DNA of 6,051 nt from Desulfobacterales bacterium. GTDB lineage: Bacteria > Desulfobacterota > Desulfobacteria > Desulfobacterales > Desulfobacteraceae. Every line of letters starts with the position of its first letter. Within the stretch, counting starts at the first letter, position 1. The position numbers were made by a program, and so were the translations under genes. Shown here in pieces: positions 1 to 6,051 of the stretch. The notes beneath the pieces are model-generated. The model had not been told where the DNA came from and ran no database searches. It worked only from the letters and a program-made list of their open reading frames with translations. Where the stretch lies: assembly GCA_022361535.1 (NCBI GenBank), contig JAKSAU010000238.1:1-6051 (forward strand), given 5' to 3'.

Positions 1-42
1 CCGCCAGCGTTCATTCTGAGCCAGGATCAAACTCTCCAGTTA
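1..42 (-). rRNA. rrs: 16S ribosomal RNA, 5' end only
   Basis: Read on the minus strand, the end of the window matches the universal start of bacterial 16S rRNA, including AGAGTTTGATCCTGGCTCAG (the 27F primer region) followed by AACGCTGGCGG. Aligning by eye to E. coli 16S, the mature 5' end falls near base 42. The remaining 1.5 kb lies outside the window. Transcription runs out of the window towards lower coordinates, in the same direction as all other genes here. The identity is certain; the exact mature end is good to a few bases. Confidence 0.97.
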
Positions 43-70
43 TAATCCTTTACTAAAACTTTAAGGTCTT

Positions 71-162
71 GCCCCACATCTCTGCAGGGTTGTTTTGTGA
101 CCCGCTCATTCTTATTTCACTGACCAATTTTCAAAGATCAAGATCGTGTCAGATTCCCTGAC
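71..162 (-). promoter_or_regulatory. rRNA operon leader with boxB/boxA/boxC-like antitermination elements
   Basis: Between the rRNA promoter and 16S, the minus strand shows three elements in the order known from E. coli rrn leaders. A boxB-like hairpin lies at 148-162 (GTCAG, loop GGAAT, CTGAC). A boxA-like sequence TGATCTTTGAAAA lies at 128-140, comparable to E. coli TGCTCTTTAACA. A GT-rich boxC-like stretch GATGTGGGGC lies at 71-80. In the known system boxA is bound by NusB/NusE to prevent Rho-dependent termination of the untranslated rRNA transcript. The boxA match is good; boxB and boxC are assigned mainly by position and order. The remainder of the leader (43-70) would be removed during 16S maturation. 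Confidence 0.75.
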
Positions 163-163
163 C

Positions 164-204
164 GACAAAACCAGAACAATATACAGTTGAGTTCTGGTTT
201 TGTC
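164..204 (-). terminator. Perfect 14-bp inverted repeat; probable tyrS terminator
   Basis: The arms at 164-177 (GACAAAACCAGAAC) and 191-204 (GTTCTGGTTTTGTC) are exact reverse complements separated by 13 bases. In a minus-strand transcript coming from tyrS, the C/G-containing core CCAGAAC...GUUCUGG is preceded by an A tract and followed by UUUUGUC, an intrinsic-terminator layout in which the A and U tracts extend the stem. It begins 14 bases after the tyrS stop codon. The U tract is short, so efficiency may be moderate, and the long loop is not typical. The repeat also contains the rRNA promoter, so it might instead or additionally be a protein-binding operator. Confidence 0.6.
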
Positions 205-242
205 AAATCTTTTTTTAACTATTTTAAAATAATTTTGTGATA
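178..242 (-). promoter_or_regulatory. rRNA operon promoter with UP-like element
   Basis: On the minus strand a near-consensus sigma70 promoter is visible: -35 TTGACA (201-206), a 17-base spacer, and -10 TATATT (178-183). Upstream of the -35, bases 207-242 are strongly A/T-rich with an A-run, T-run, A-run pattern (AAAATTATTTT, then AAAAAAA), resembling the UP element that recruits the RNA polymerase alpha subunit at rRNA promoters. This part overlaps the last codons of tyrS. The predicted start is near 170-172, about 130 bases before 16S. The position directly before boxB/boxA supports the assignment. A single promoter is visible; a second one inside tyrS cannot be excluded. Confidence 0.85.
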
Positions 243-1505
243 TTTCTTTTTACCTGCACGCAGCAAAATTTCATTGCCATCAATGTCCTTATCAGAAACA
301 ACCTGATCAAAGGCAGACAGCCTTTCTCCATTGATATATGCCCCACCCTGTTTGACCAGACGGCGGGCATCGGATTTGGATTTGCACAGACCGGTTTCAC
401 AGAATAAATCCACAACCGGTTTTGTATCTATTACATCAGACTTGGTATATTCTGAAGATGGTACCGAGTCATCCGCACCTGCTGAATGGGTTCCCCTGGG
501 GATAGTCGAAGACGGCAACAGGTCCGCTGGCACATCTATAGAACCGAACATGGAAGCTGCTGCTTTTAACGATTTCACAGCCTCATCTTCGCCATGACAA
601 ATCTTGGTAGCTTCATATGCCAGGATCGTTTTTGCTTTGTTAAGGCCAGCCCCCTCTAACCCTTTAACAGCTTCAACCTCTTCCATAGGCAAAAAGGTAA
701 ACAAAGCCAGAAATCTTGCTACATCGGCATCGTCACTGTTCACCCAGAACTGATAGTACTCATAAGGGGAAAACCGTTCCGGATCAAGCCAGACAGCACC
801 CTTATGAGTTTTTCCCATTTTGATTCCGGAAGCTGTCGTGATCAATGGAAACGTAATACCAAAGGCCTGCTTACCAGTAGTTCTTCTTACCAAATCGATT
901 CCCGCAACAATGTTGCCCCATTGATCAGACCCACCCATCTGAAGCAGACAACCATGACGTTTGGCAAGCTCCATGAAATCATAGGACTGCAACAGCATAT
1001 AATTAAACTCAAGAAAACTTAAACCGTCCTCTGATTCCATTCTGGTTTTAACACTTTCAGCCTTTATCATCTTATTAATGGAAAAAAACCGACCGATGTC
1101 CCTTAAAAAGGGTATATATTCCAGCTTTGTCAGCCACTCAGCGTTATCAAGCATCATGGCACTGTCATCATCAAATTTAATGAATCTTTCCAGCTGCTTT
1201 CTTATCCCTGCTTTGTTTTCTTCAACTTCCTCCACTGTAATCAGGTTACGAGCCTCGGTTTTTCCAGAAGGATCTCCGATCATCCCTGTTCCACCACCTA
1301 CCAGCGCTATGGGCCTGTGCCCCTCTCGCTGCAAGTGGGCAAGGGACATCATGCAAACCAGATGCCCTACATGAAGACTGGAGCCTGTCGGATCAAATCC
1401 GATATAACAAGTGGCCCGATTGTTTGTAAGATACTCTTCCAGCTCTTCTGTATGGGTAGTTGCCTCAACAAACCCACGTTCTTTCAGTACAGATAAAACA
1501 CTCAT
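219..1505 (-). CDS. tyrS: Tyrosyl-tRNA synthetase (TyrRS)
   Basis: A cytoplasmic class I synthetase of 428 residues that charges tRNA-Tyr with tyrosine using ATP. The catalytic Rossmann domain shows the HIGH-type motif HVGH at residues 45-48 within DPTGSSLHVGHL, the tyrosine-site motif GGSDQWGN at 191-198, and the KMSKS-type loop KMGKT at 229-233. The K(M/F)GKT form and the overall sequence fit the E. coli-like TyrS rather than the TyrZ type. Residues about 363-425 form the S4 RNA-binding domain (SDARRLVKQGGAYING). Between them, residues about 326-362 are a Ser/Thr/Asp-rich linker that looks poorly conserved. The ATG start has AAGGA about 12 bases upstream, overlapping the rny stop region; the 15-base gap to rny suggests cotranscription. 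The stop is TAG, followed directly by the inverted repeat shared with the rrn promoter. Confidence 0.97.
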   Translation of the reverse strand: MSVLSVLKERGFVEATTHTEELEEYLTNNRATCYIGFDPTGSSLHVGHLVCMMSLAHLQREGHRPIALVGGGTGMIGDPSGKTEARNLITVEEVEENKAGIRKQLERFIKFDDDSAMMLDNAEWLTKLEYIPFLRDIGRFFSINKMIKAESVKTRMESEDGLSFLEFNYMLLQSYDFMELAKRHGCLLQMGGSDQWGNIVAGIDLVRRTTGKQAFGITFPLITTASGIKMGKTHKGAVWLDPERFSPYEYYQFWVNSDDADVARFLALFTFLPMEEVEAVKGLEGAGLNKAKTILAYEATKICHGEDEAVKSLKAAASMFGSIDVPADLLPSSTIPRGTHSAGADDSVPSSEYTKSDVIDTKPVVDLFCETGLCKSKSDARRLVKQGGAYINGERLSAFDQVVSDKDIDGNEILLRAGKKKYHKIILK

Positions 1506-1520
1506 CTTCGTGTGCTTTCC

Positions 1521-3086
1521 TTATTTCTTAGTATATTCAACCGCTCTTGTTTCCCGAATCACAACAACTTTAACCTGTCCCGGAAAGGTCAGGTTTTCCT
1601 CAATCTGGCGGGCAATATCCCTTGAAAGAAGCACAGCACTGTCATCGGTTACTTTTTCGCTTTCCGTAATTACACGGATCTCACGCCCAGCCTGGATGGC
1701 ATAGGTATTTACAACACCGTCAAAACTATTGGCGATGTTTTCCAGGTCTTCAAGGCGTTTTACATAATTTTCCAAACTTTCTTTTCTGGCACCTGGCCTG
1801 GCGCCGGACAGGGCATCAGCTGCCTGAACAATAAAATCATATACGGTTTCAGGCATCCGGTCCTCATGATGGGCAGCAATAGCGTTTACAACGCTTTCGA
1901 TTTCCCCATACTTTTTGGCCAGTTTGGCACCGATAATAGCATGGGCACCGTCTACTTCATGATCTACTGCCTTGCCTATGTCATGCAACAGTCCCATTCT
2001 TTTGGCCAACTTGATATTGAGACCCAGCTCAGCCGCAATGACCCCGGACAGAAATGCCACTTCTACTGAATGCTGAAGCACATTCTGGGCGTAAGAAGTT
2101 CTGAACTTTAGCTTCCCCAAAACCTTGATCAATTCAGAATCAATGCCATGGACACCAAGATCAAATGCAGCCTGTTCTCCAGCCTCTTTGATAGCAACAT
2201 CAACTTCTTCAGTTGCTCTTTCTACCACATCTTCAATACGCGCAGGATGAATTCTGCCATCTGAGATCAATTTTTCTAAAGATAATCTTGCCACCTCACG
2301 GCGCACAGGATTAAACCCGGACAAAATAACCGCTTCCGGTGTATCATCAATAATCAAATCAATGCCAGTCGCGGCTTCAAGGGCTCTAATGTTGCGCCCT
2401 TCCCTGCCTATGATCCGACCCTTCATCTCATCACCGGGCAGATGAACCACAGACACGGTTCTTTCAGCCACATAATCACCAGCATATCTTTGAACTGCAG
2501 TAGAAATAATTTTCTTGGCTTCTTTGTCTGCTTTTTCTTTGGCCTCACTGGTTATTTTCTTAATCAGTTTGGCACCTTCATGCTTGGCTTCATCTTCCAT
2601 GGCTTTGAGCAGTAGTTCTTTTGCTTCTTCCAACGTCAGGCCTGAGACTTTTTCGAGCTCTCTTTTAGTTTCTTCAAGCAACTCATTATACTGCTTTTCT
2701 TTTTTGGAAGCCGTGTCCAGCTTCTTTCGAGCATCATTTTCTTTCCTTGAAATCTCCTGCTCACGTTTGGAAAACTGATCTTCTACTCGGTCCAGCTTTT
2801 CACTTTTTTTAGAAAGACGGCGTTCTTCTTTTTTAAGCTCTGAACGCGTCTCCTCAGTTTCTGCATCAAAATCACTTTTCATTTCAAGAAGCCGGGACCG
2901 GGCTTCAAGTTTTGCTTCCTTCAGTAGAGTTTCTGCCTTTCGGCCAGCCTCTTCAACTACCCTTTTTTGTTCTTCCTCTATATTCAGATTTTCCTGGGTT
3001 ACTTTTTTCTTGATTACAAAAAAAGCGACAGCACTGACCCCAAGCAGGACAACCAGTATTGATGCGAGCATCATCATAAGGTCCAT
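1521..3086 (-). CDS. rny: Ribonuclease Y
   Basis: A membrane-anchored endoribonuclease of 521 residues that starts mRNA decay in bacteria lacking or complementing RNase E. Residues 5-25 form one hydrophobic membrane segment followed by KKK. A long charged coiled coil runs over about 35-195. A KH RNA-binding domain follows at about 208-270, with the [11 protein letters not shown] loop at 223-233. The HD metal-dependent phosphohydrolase domain spans about 330-430: LQHS with H339, LLHDIGK with H368 and D369, and AAHHED with H406-H407. The C-terminal ending [11 protein letters not shown] is typical of the family, as are the total length and domain order. The ATG start has a good AGGAG about 9 bases upstream. 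It follows the 6S RNA gene and precedes tyrS by 15 bases, so rny and tyrS probably share a transcript. No damaging change was seen. Confidence 0.97.
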   Translation of the reverse strand: MDLMMMLASILVVLLGVSAVAFFVIKKKVTQENLNIEEEQKRVVEEAGRKAETLLKEAKLEARSRLLEMKSDFDAETEETRSELKKEERRLSKKSEKLDRVEDQFSKREQEISRKENDARKKLDTASKKEKQYNELLEETKRELEKVSGLTLEEAKELLLKAMEDEAKHEGAKLIKKITSEAKEKADKEAKKIISTAVQRYAGDYVAERTVSVVHLPGDEMKGRIIGREGRNIRALEAATGIDLIIDDTPEAVILSGFNPVRREVARLSLEKLISDGRIHPARIEDVVERATEEVDVAIKEAGEQAAFDLGVHGIDSELIKVLGKLKFRTSYAQNVLQHSVEVAFLSGVIAAELGLNIKLAKRMGLLHDIGKAVDHEVDGAHAIIGAKLAKKYGEIESVVNAIAAHHEDRMPETVYDFIVQAADALSGARPGARKESLENYVKRLEDLENIANSFDGVVNTYAIQAGREIRVITESEKVTDDSAVLLSRDIARQIEENLTFPGQVKVVVIRETRAVEYTKK

Positions 3087-3107
3087 TCAATCATTCTCCT
3101 AGGTCTA

Positions 3108-3153
3108 TTGGCTCCAACAAAAAAGAGTTGGCACCAGTGTTTAACTTTACCAA
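3108..3153 (-). promoter_or_regulatory. rny leader with two competing hairpins (candidate attenuator)
   Basis: In the minus-strand leader before rny, the segment TGCCAA (128-133 of the 3000s: 3128-3133) can pair with an upstream TTGGTA (3148-3153) to give a weak stem followed by a six-T run at 3119-3124, a terminator-like layout. Alternatively the longer segment GGTGCCAAC (3127-3135) can pair with the downstream GTTGGAGCC (3110-3118), with eight of nine positions paired including one G-U, placing the T run in the loop. The two pairings exclude each other. The small TTGGAGCCAA palindrome at 3108-3117 lies in the same place. The upstream stem is A/T-rich, so this may simply be a weak terminator for the zapA-ssrS transcript. 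Function is inference only. Confidence 0.35.
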
Positions 3154-3209
3154 ATTATGGAATGGGATAATGAGGTCGGGCGGTATGAAAGGAAAAACGG
3201 ACTCATAAC

Positions 3210-3398
3210 AATTGCCCCCACAAACTGCCGTGTTGCTTTTAAGGCTTTGAACCAAGGGTTCAAAAGGTGGGTGTTCAATAATACCTTTAGGCTTTTCCCT
3301 GATAATGGGAACCTGCTCACCAGTATCAGTGTGAACTCCCTTTTGCTTATGCGTTAGGACAAAGTCTGTCATACAATCACGCACATTGCAGGGGGTTT
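3210..3398 (-). ncRNA. ssrS: 6S RNA
   Basis: 6S RNA binds sigma70 RNA polymerase holoenzyme by mimicking an open promoter and represses transcription when nutrients are scarce. The minus strand here keeps recognisable 6S pieces in the right order. GGTGAGCAGG resembles E. coli GGTGAGCATG. An apical hairpin (TTCCC/GGGAA, 3295-3299 and 3307-3311) is followed by AAGCCTAAA. CACC can pair back to GGTG. The central-bubble 3' hairpin TTTGAACC-CTT-GGTTCAAA (3246-3264) corresponds to E. coli CCTTGAACCAAGGGTTCAAGG. The ends can close with CCCCC (3391-3395)/GGGGG (3215-3219), TGC/GCA and CGTG/CACG. Length is about 180-190 nt, as usual. It lies directly after zapA, the same order as zapA-ssrS in enterobacteria. 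Ends are estimated from the closing stem. A weak promoter-like pair (TTGAAT, 18, TATCCT) overlaps the zapA 3' end. Confidence 0.88.
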
Positions 3399-3427
3399 TG
3401 TTATAAGGATACTAAATAAAGCTCTGC

Positions 3428-3724
3428 TTATTCAATTTCCTTGTCCATCTTTTTCAATAAGGATGAAGTTCTTTTATCTACGTTTTTTTCCAGGTCAGAA
3501 TATTGCAGTTTTAATTCGTGAAAATCTTTGGATAAGTTCATTGCTGCAAGAAGCAAAATTGCAATCCGATTTCTATTGCTGGTTTTATTTTTAAACAGCC
3601 CTTCTGCTTCTTTTATATACGTCTCAACATGTTCTGCAATTTTTACCGGATCAGAATTTTGACCCTTTTCCGGTTTAAATTTAAATTCTTCCCCAAAAAG
3701 CTCAATTTTAACAATTTCATCCAA
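3428..3724 (-). CDS. zapA: Cell division protein ZapA
   Basis: A small cytoplasmic protein of 98 residues that binds FtsZ and bundles its filaments at mid-cell. The N-terminal part (VKIELFGEEFKFKPE, then DPVKIAEHVETYI) matches the ZapA pattern of a small beta/alpha head followed by a helix. The central RIAILLLAAMNLSKDFHEL corresponds to the conserved ZapA segment that is rich in Ala/Leu and contains Asn. The C-terminus (about 70-98) is a charged coiled coil. The length is normal for the family. The start is TTG: it is the only near-cognate start keeping the full N-terminal strand, an in-frame stop lies a few codons upstream, and AAAGGGA lies about 6 bases before it. A nearby ATG two bases further in is in another frame. 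It follows the zapB-like gene by 27 bases and precedes 6S RNA. Confidence 0.88.
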   Translation of the reverse strand: MDEIVKIELFGEEFKFKPEKGQNSDPVKIAEHVETYIKEAEGLFKNKTSNRNRIAILLLAAMNLSKDFHELKLQYSDLEKNVDKRTSSLLKKMDKEIE

Positions 3725-3751
3725 AGAGATCCCTTTACCAATTCTTTATGG

Positions 3752-4024
3752 TCAAACGCTTGATAAATCATCCCTGGTAGCGGCATTTGAAAAACCGTCC
3801 AGTTTTGAGAGGAGCCCGTCTATTTTTGCCTGTATCAGGGACTCCTGTTCTGCATAAACATCTTGGTTTTTTGATTTTTGTTCCAATTCAGTTTCCAAAG
3901 CATCAACTTTGGTAAGAAGGCTTTTATTTTCTTCTTGCAGTGATTGGCAAAGTTCTATCAAAAAATCAACACGGATGTCGATGTCATCAAACTTCTTTTT
4001 AATACCCTCATTACCCAATTTCAT
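3752..4024 (-). CDS. zapB: ZapB-like cell division coiled-coil protein
   Basis: A 90-residue protein with no signal peptide or membrane segment, dominated by coiled-coil heptads from about residue 8 to 78 (IDIRVDFLIELCQSLQEENKSL, then ALETELEQK). The final segment SLIQAKIDGLLSKLDGF resembles the RIxxLLxxLE ending common in the ZapB/DUF904 group. Such proteins are often encoded directly before zapA. In E. coli ZapB binds ZapA and links the Z-ring to MatP and the chromosome terminus. Coiled-coil proteins are easily misassigned, so the name rests on size, the C-terminal pattern and the zapA neighbour. The ATG start has only a weak ribosome-binding site (GAG four bases upstream). A strong promoter lies just upstream. 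Confidence 0.72.
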   Translation of the reverse strand: MKLGNEGIKKKFDDIDIRVDFLIELCQSLQEENKSLLTKVDALETELEQKSKNQDVYAEQESLIQAKIDGLLSKLDGFSNAATRDDLSSV

Positions 4025-4052
4025 AGTCTCATAAAGTGGTTTATCGGTGTTC

Positions 4053-4082
4053 AGTATAGTTCCAACTCTTTAAAAAAGTCAA
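4053..4082 (-). promoter_or_regulatory. Sigma70-like promoter for zapB-zapA-ssrS
   Basis: On the minus strand, -35 TTGACT (4077-4082) and -10 TATACT (4053-4058) are separated by 18 bases. Each hexamer differs from consensus at one position. The TGA inside the -35 is the stop codon of the upstream glmU-like gene. The predicted start is about 20-25 bases before the zapB-like ATG. This suggests that the division genes and 6S RNA are transcribed separately from the upstream gene. Confidence 0.72.
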
Positions 4083-4834
4083 GGTAATTCATCCTGGATC
4101 TGTTGAAACAAAACCTCGGCCTTTTCCAAGTCTGTCAAGGTATTTACTCCAATCACCTCATTGGGATTTTCCATAATTTCAACCCGTGTTTTTAGCCCTT
4201 TAGAAACTGCGATCTCAACTAAATCTGTGAGATAGTATTCATCTTGGTTGTTGTCATTTCCAATGAGTTTGATACCTGATTCAAGGAAATCACGGTCAAA
4301 GCAATAAATTCCGGAATTAACAAGATTGATATTCTTCTCGCCTTCAGTTGCATCAGCTTCTTCTCGAATAGCCAAAAGTGTGCCTTCCTGTCCCTGGATA
4401 ATTCGTCCATATCCTTTTGGTTCAGGGACATTCACTGCCAGAACGCTTAGGTGGACGCCAGAAGCCTTATGCCCCTTAACCAAGTTCCTTATGGTTTTTT
4501 TCCGAATGAGGGGAACATCACCGCACAAAACAAGAACATGTCGGATCGATTCGGCAAGGCCAGGCAAAGCAGATCTAACGGCATCACCAGTCCCCAAAAG
4601 GGCCTCCTGTATTGCAAAGTAGACGGAAAAATTTTTTGAAACTTCAGATTTCACCATATCTGCCTGGTGGCCTACAATCACGTGGAGATGGTCCGGAGCA
4701 ACCGCCATTGCACACTCAACCACATGAAGGATCATGCTTTTTCCGGCAACCGGATGGAGCACCTTGGCAAGATCAGATTTCATCCGAGTTCCTTTTCCGG
4801 CTGCCAGGATTATAATTGCAACGTCTTCAATCAT
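4079..4834 (-). CDS. GlmU-type UDP-GlcNAc pyrophosphorylase, single domain
   Basis: A cytoplasmic nucleotidyltransferase of 251 residues closely resembling the N-terminal half of GlmU, which makes UDP-GlcNAc from UTP and GlcNAc-1-P for peptidoglycan and LPS. Visible motifs are LAAGKGTRM (10-18) with K24, the uracil-site QEALLGTGDAV (76-86), LCGDVP with the metal-ligand-type D106, GYGRI (141-145), the acceptor-site E158 and N173, DEYYLTD (198-204) and EVIGVN with metal-ligand-type N231. Full GlmU has about 450 residues; the C-terminal left-handed beta-helix acetyltransferase is absent, and only 54 bases separate the stop from zapB, so no frameshifted remainder exists. The ATG at 4834 is preferred: AAGGA lies 8 bases upstream, and an upstream in-frame ATG sits inside the terminator hairpin. 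The acetyltransferase step may be done elsewhere, or the true sugar substrate may differ; hence no gene symbol is given. Confidence 0.88.
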   Translation of the reverse strand: MIEDVAIIILAAGKGTRMKSDLAKVLHPVAGKSMILHVVECAMAVAPDHLHVIVGHQADMVKSEVSKNFSVYFAIQEALLGTGDAVRSALPGLAESIRHVLVLCGDVPLIRKKTIRNLVKGHKASGVHLSVLAVNVPEPKGYGRIIQGQEGTLLAIREEADATEGEKNINLVNSGIYCFDRDFLESGIKLIGNDNNQDEYYLTDLVEIAVSKGLKTRVEIMENPNEVIGVNTLTDLEKAEVLFQQIQDELP

Positions 4835-4865
4835 CTCGAATTTCCTTGTTGAGTTCAGAGCAAGC

Positions 4866-4897
4866 AAAAAGGGGATGCCTTTCGGCATCCCCTTTTT
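4866..4897 (-). terminator. Intrinsic terminator of the atp operon
   Basis: A perfect 14-base inverted repeat (arms 4866-4879 and 4884-4897) has a GAAA tetraloop on the minus strand. The GC-rich core GGGGATGCC/GGCATCCCC is preceded by five A and followed by five T. It starts 41 bases after the atpC stop and ends the ATP synthase transcript. The symmetric A/T tracts make it potentially bidirectional, but no plus-strand gene needs it. It lies only 31 bases before the glmU-like start. Confidence 0.95.
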
Positions 4898-4938
4898 ATG
4901 TATTCAACATCCGGACAAGTAAAGCAGCCCGGTTTACT

Positions 4939-5202
4939 TTATTGACTTTCGGCAGATTCGGCCAAAATAGTGACCTTATCCGGCAGAACTTCTGCAAAGC
5001 CACCGCTGATGGTAATCATATGTTCTCTACCTGCGGTGTCTTTGTACCGGACAGTGCCTGGCTTCAAAGAAGTCAGGAATGTGGTATGTCCCTTAAGGGC
5101 ACCGAACTCACCTTCGGTACCTGGGGCAACTACCATCTCAACTTCTTCACTGACCACTGCCGCCTGGGGTGTAACTACTTCAAGAAATAGTTTATCAGCC
5201 AT
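4939..5202 (-). CDS. atpC: F1Fo ATP synthase epsilon subunit, short form
   Basis: The central-stalk subunit of F1, which sits on gamma at the cytoplasmic side. The 87 residues cover the N-terminal beta-sandwich: LEVVTPQAAVVSEEVEMVVAPG (7-28), EGEFGALKGHT (30-40), LKPGTVRY (46-53) and ISGGFAEVLPDKVTILAE (65-82). All these are typical of epsilon. Usual bacterial epsilon has about 130-140 residues with a C-terminal two-helix domain that can inhibit ATP hydrolysis; here the protein ends right after the sandwich. The stop is followed within 41 bases by the terminator, so there is no room for a frameshifted C-terminus. The ATG has an excellent GGAGG six bases upstream. It follows atpD by 17 bases, the standard atpD-atpC order. 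Confidence 0.95.
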   Translation of the reverse strand: MADKLFLEVVTPQAAVVSEEVEMVVAPGTEGEFGALKGHTTFLTSLKPGTVRYKDTAGREHMITISGGFAEVLPDKVTILAESAESQ

Positions 5203-5219
5203 GATATTCCTCCGAATAA

Positions 5220-6051
<832 letters not shown>

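Noticed and set aside
331..1374. Several plus-strand open frames opposite tyrS
   Set aside because: They are shadows of the tyrS coding sequence, with low-complexity or nonsense translations and no family motifs.
2515..2778. Plus-strand Ser/Ala-rich frame opposite rny
   Set aside because: It is the complement of the Lys/Glu-rich coiled-coil codons of RNase Y; repetitive Ser/Leu composition is the expected artefact.
3091..3384. A 97-residue open frame on the minus strand between zapA and rny
   Set aside because: It covers most of the 6S RNA, its composition has no recognisable domain, and the nucleotide pattern (hairpins, 6S motifs) explains the region better than coding.
4835..4888. An N-terminal extension of the glmU-like protein beginning at an upstream in-frame ATG
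   Set aside because: The ATG lies within the terminator stem, has no fitting ribosome-binding site, and adds residues not seen in the family; the ATG at 4834 has a good one and gives the standard N-terminus.
4917..4939. Inverted repeat AAGTAAA/TTTACTT overlapping the atpC stop, possibly a second terminator
   Set aside because: The stem is only seven A/T-rich pairs with no T tract after it, and the strong terminator follows immediately; probably chance.

Overview
The window looks like a chromosomal housekeeping segment from a Gram-negative bacterium, most likely a member of Desulfobacterota (Desulfobacterales such as Desulfobacter or Desulfobacula relatives). I infer this from the protein style and from the combination of the end of the atp operon, a GlmU-like pyrophosphorylase, zapB-zapA, 6S RNA, RNase Y and an E. 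coli-type TyrRS. The lineage is an inference from memory, not a search result. Every supported gene lies on the minus strand, so transcription runs from high to low coordinates.

From right to left the layout is as follows. atpD (beta subunit, cut by the window edge) and atpC (an unusually short epsilon subunit) end the F1 part of the ATP synthase operon, closed by a textbook intrinsic terminator at 4866-4897. Next is a single-domain GlmU-type nucleotidyltransferase without the usual acetyltransferase half. A strong sigma70-like promoter at 4053-4082 overlaps its stop codon and starts the zapB-like/zapA pair, two small partners of the FtsZ ring. The 340-base gap after zapA is not empty: it holds a convincing 6S RNA (about 3210-3398), the global RNA regulator of sigma70 RNA polymerase, followed by a leader with alternative hairpins before rny. 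rny (RNase Y) and tyrS (tyrosyl-tRNA synthetase) follow, 15 bases apart.

At the left edge a ribosomal RNA operon begins. Its promoter (TTGACA, 17 bases, TATATT, with an A/T-rich UP-like tract) is built into a perfect 14-base inverted repeat just after tyrS. The repeat can act as the tyrS terminator, while the rRNA transcript starts inside its second arm and cannot form the hairpin. A short leader with boxB-, boxA- and boxC-like antitermination elements leads to the first 42 bases of 16S rRNA at the window end.

Functionally the cluster joins energy (ATP synthase), envelope precursor supply (GlmU-like), division (ZapA/ZapB), transcription control (6S RNA), RNA turnover (RNase Y), aminoacylation (TyrRS) and ribosome synthesis (rrn). 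I see no mobile element, CRISPR array, toxin-antitoxin or defence system. The points of most interest are the promoter/terminator overlap at rrn, the 6S RNA, and two proteins (epsilon, GlmU) that each lack their C-terminal domain without any sign of a frameshift.
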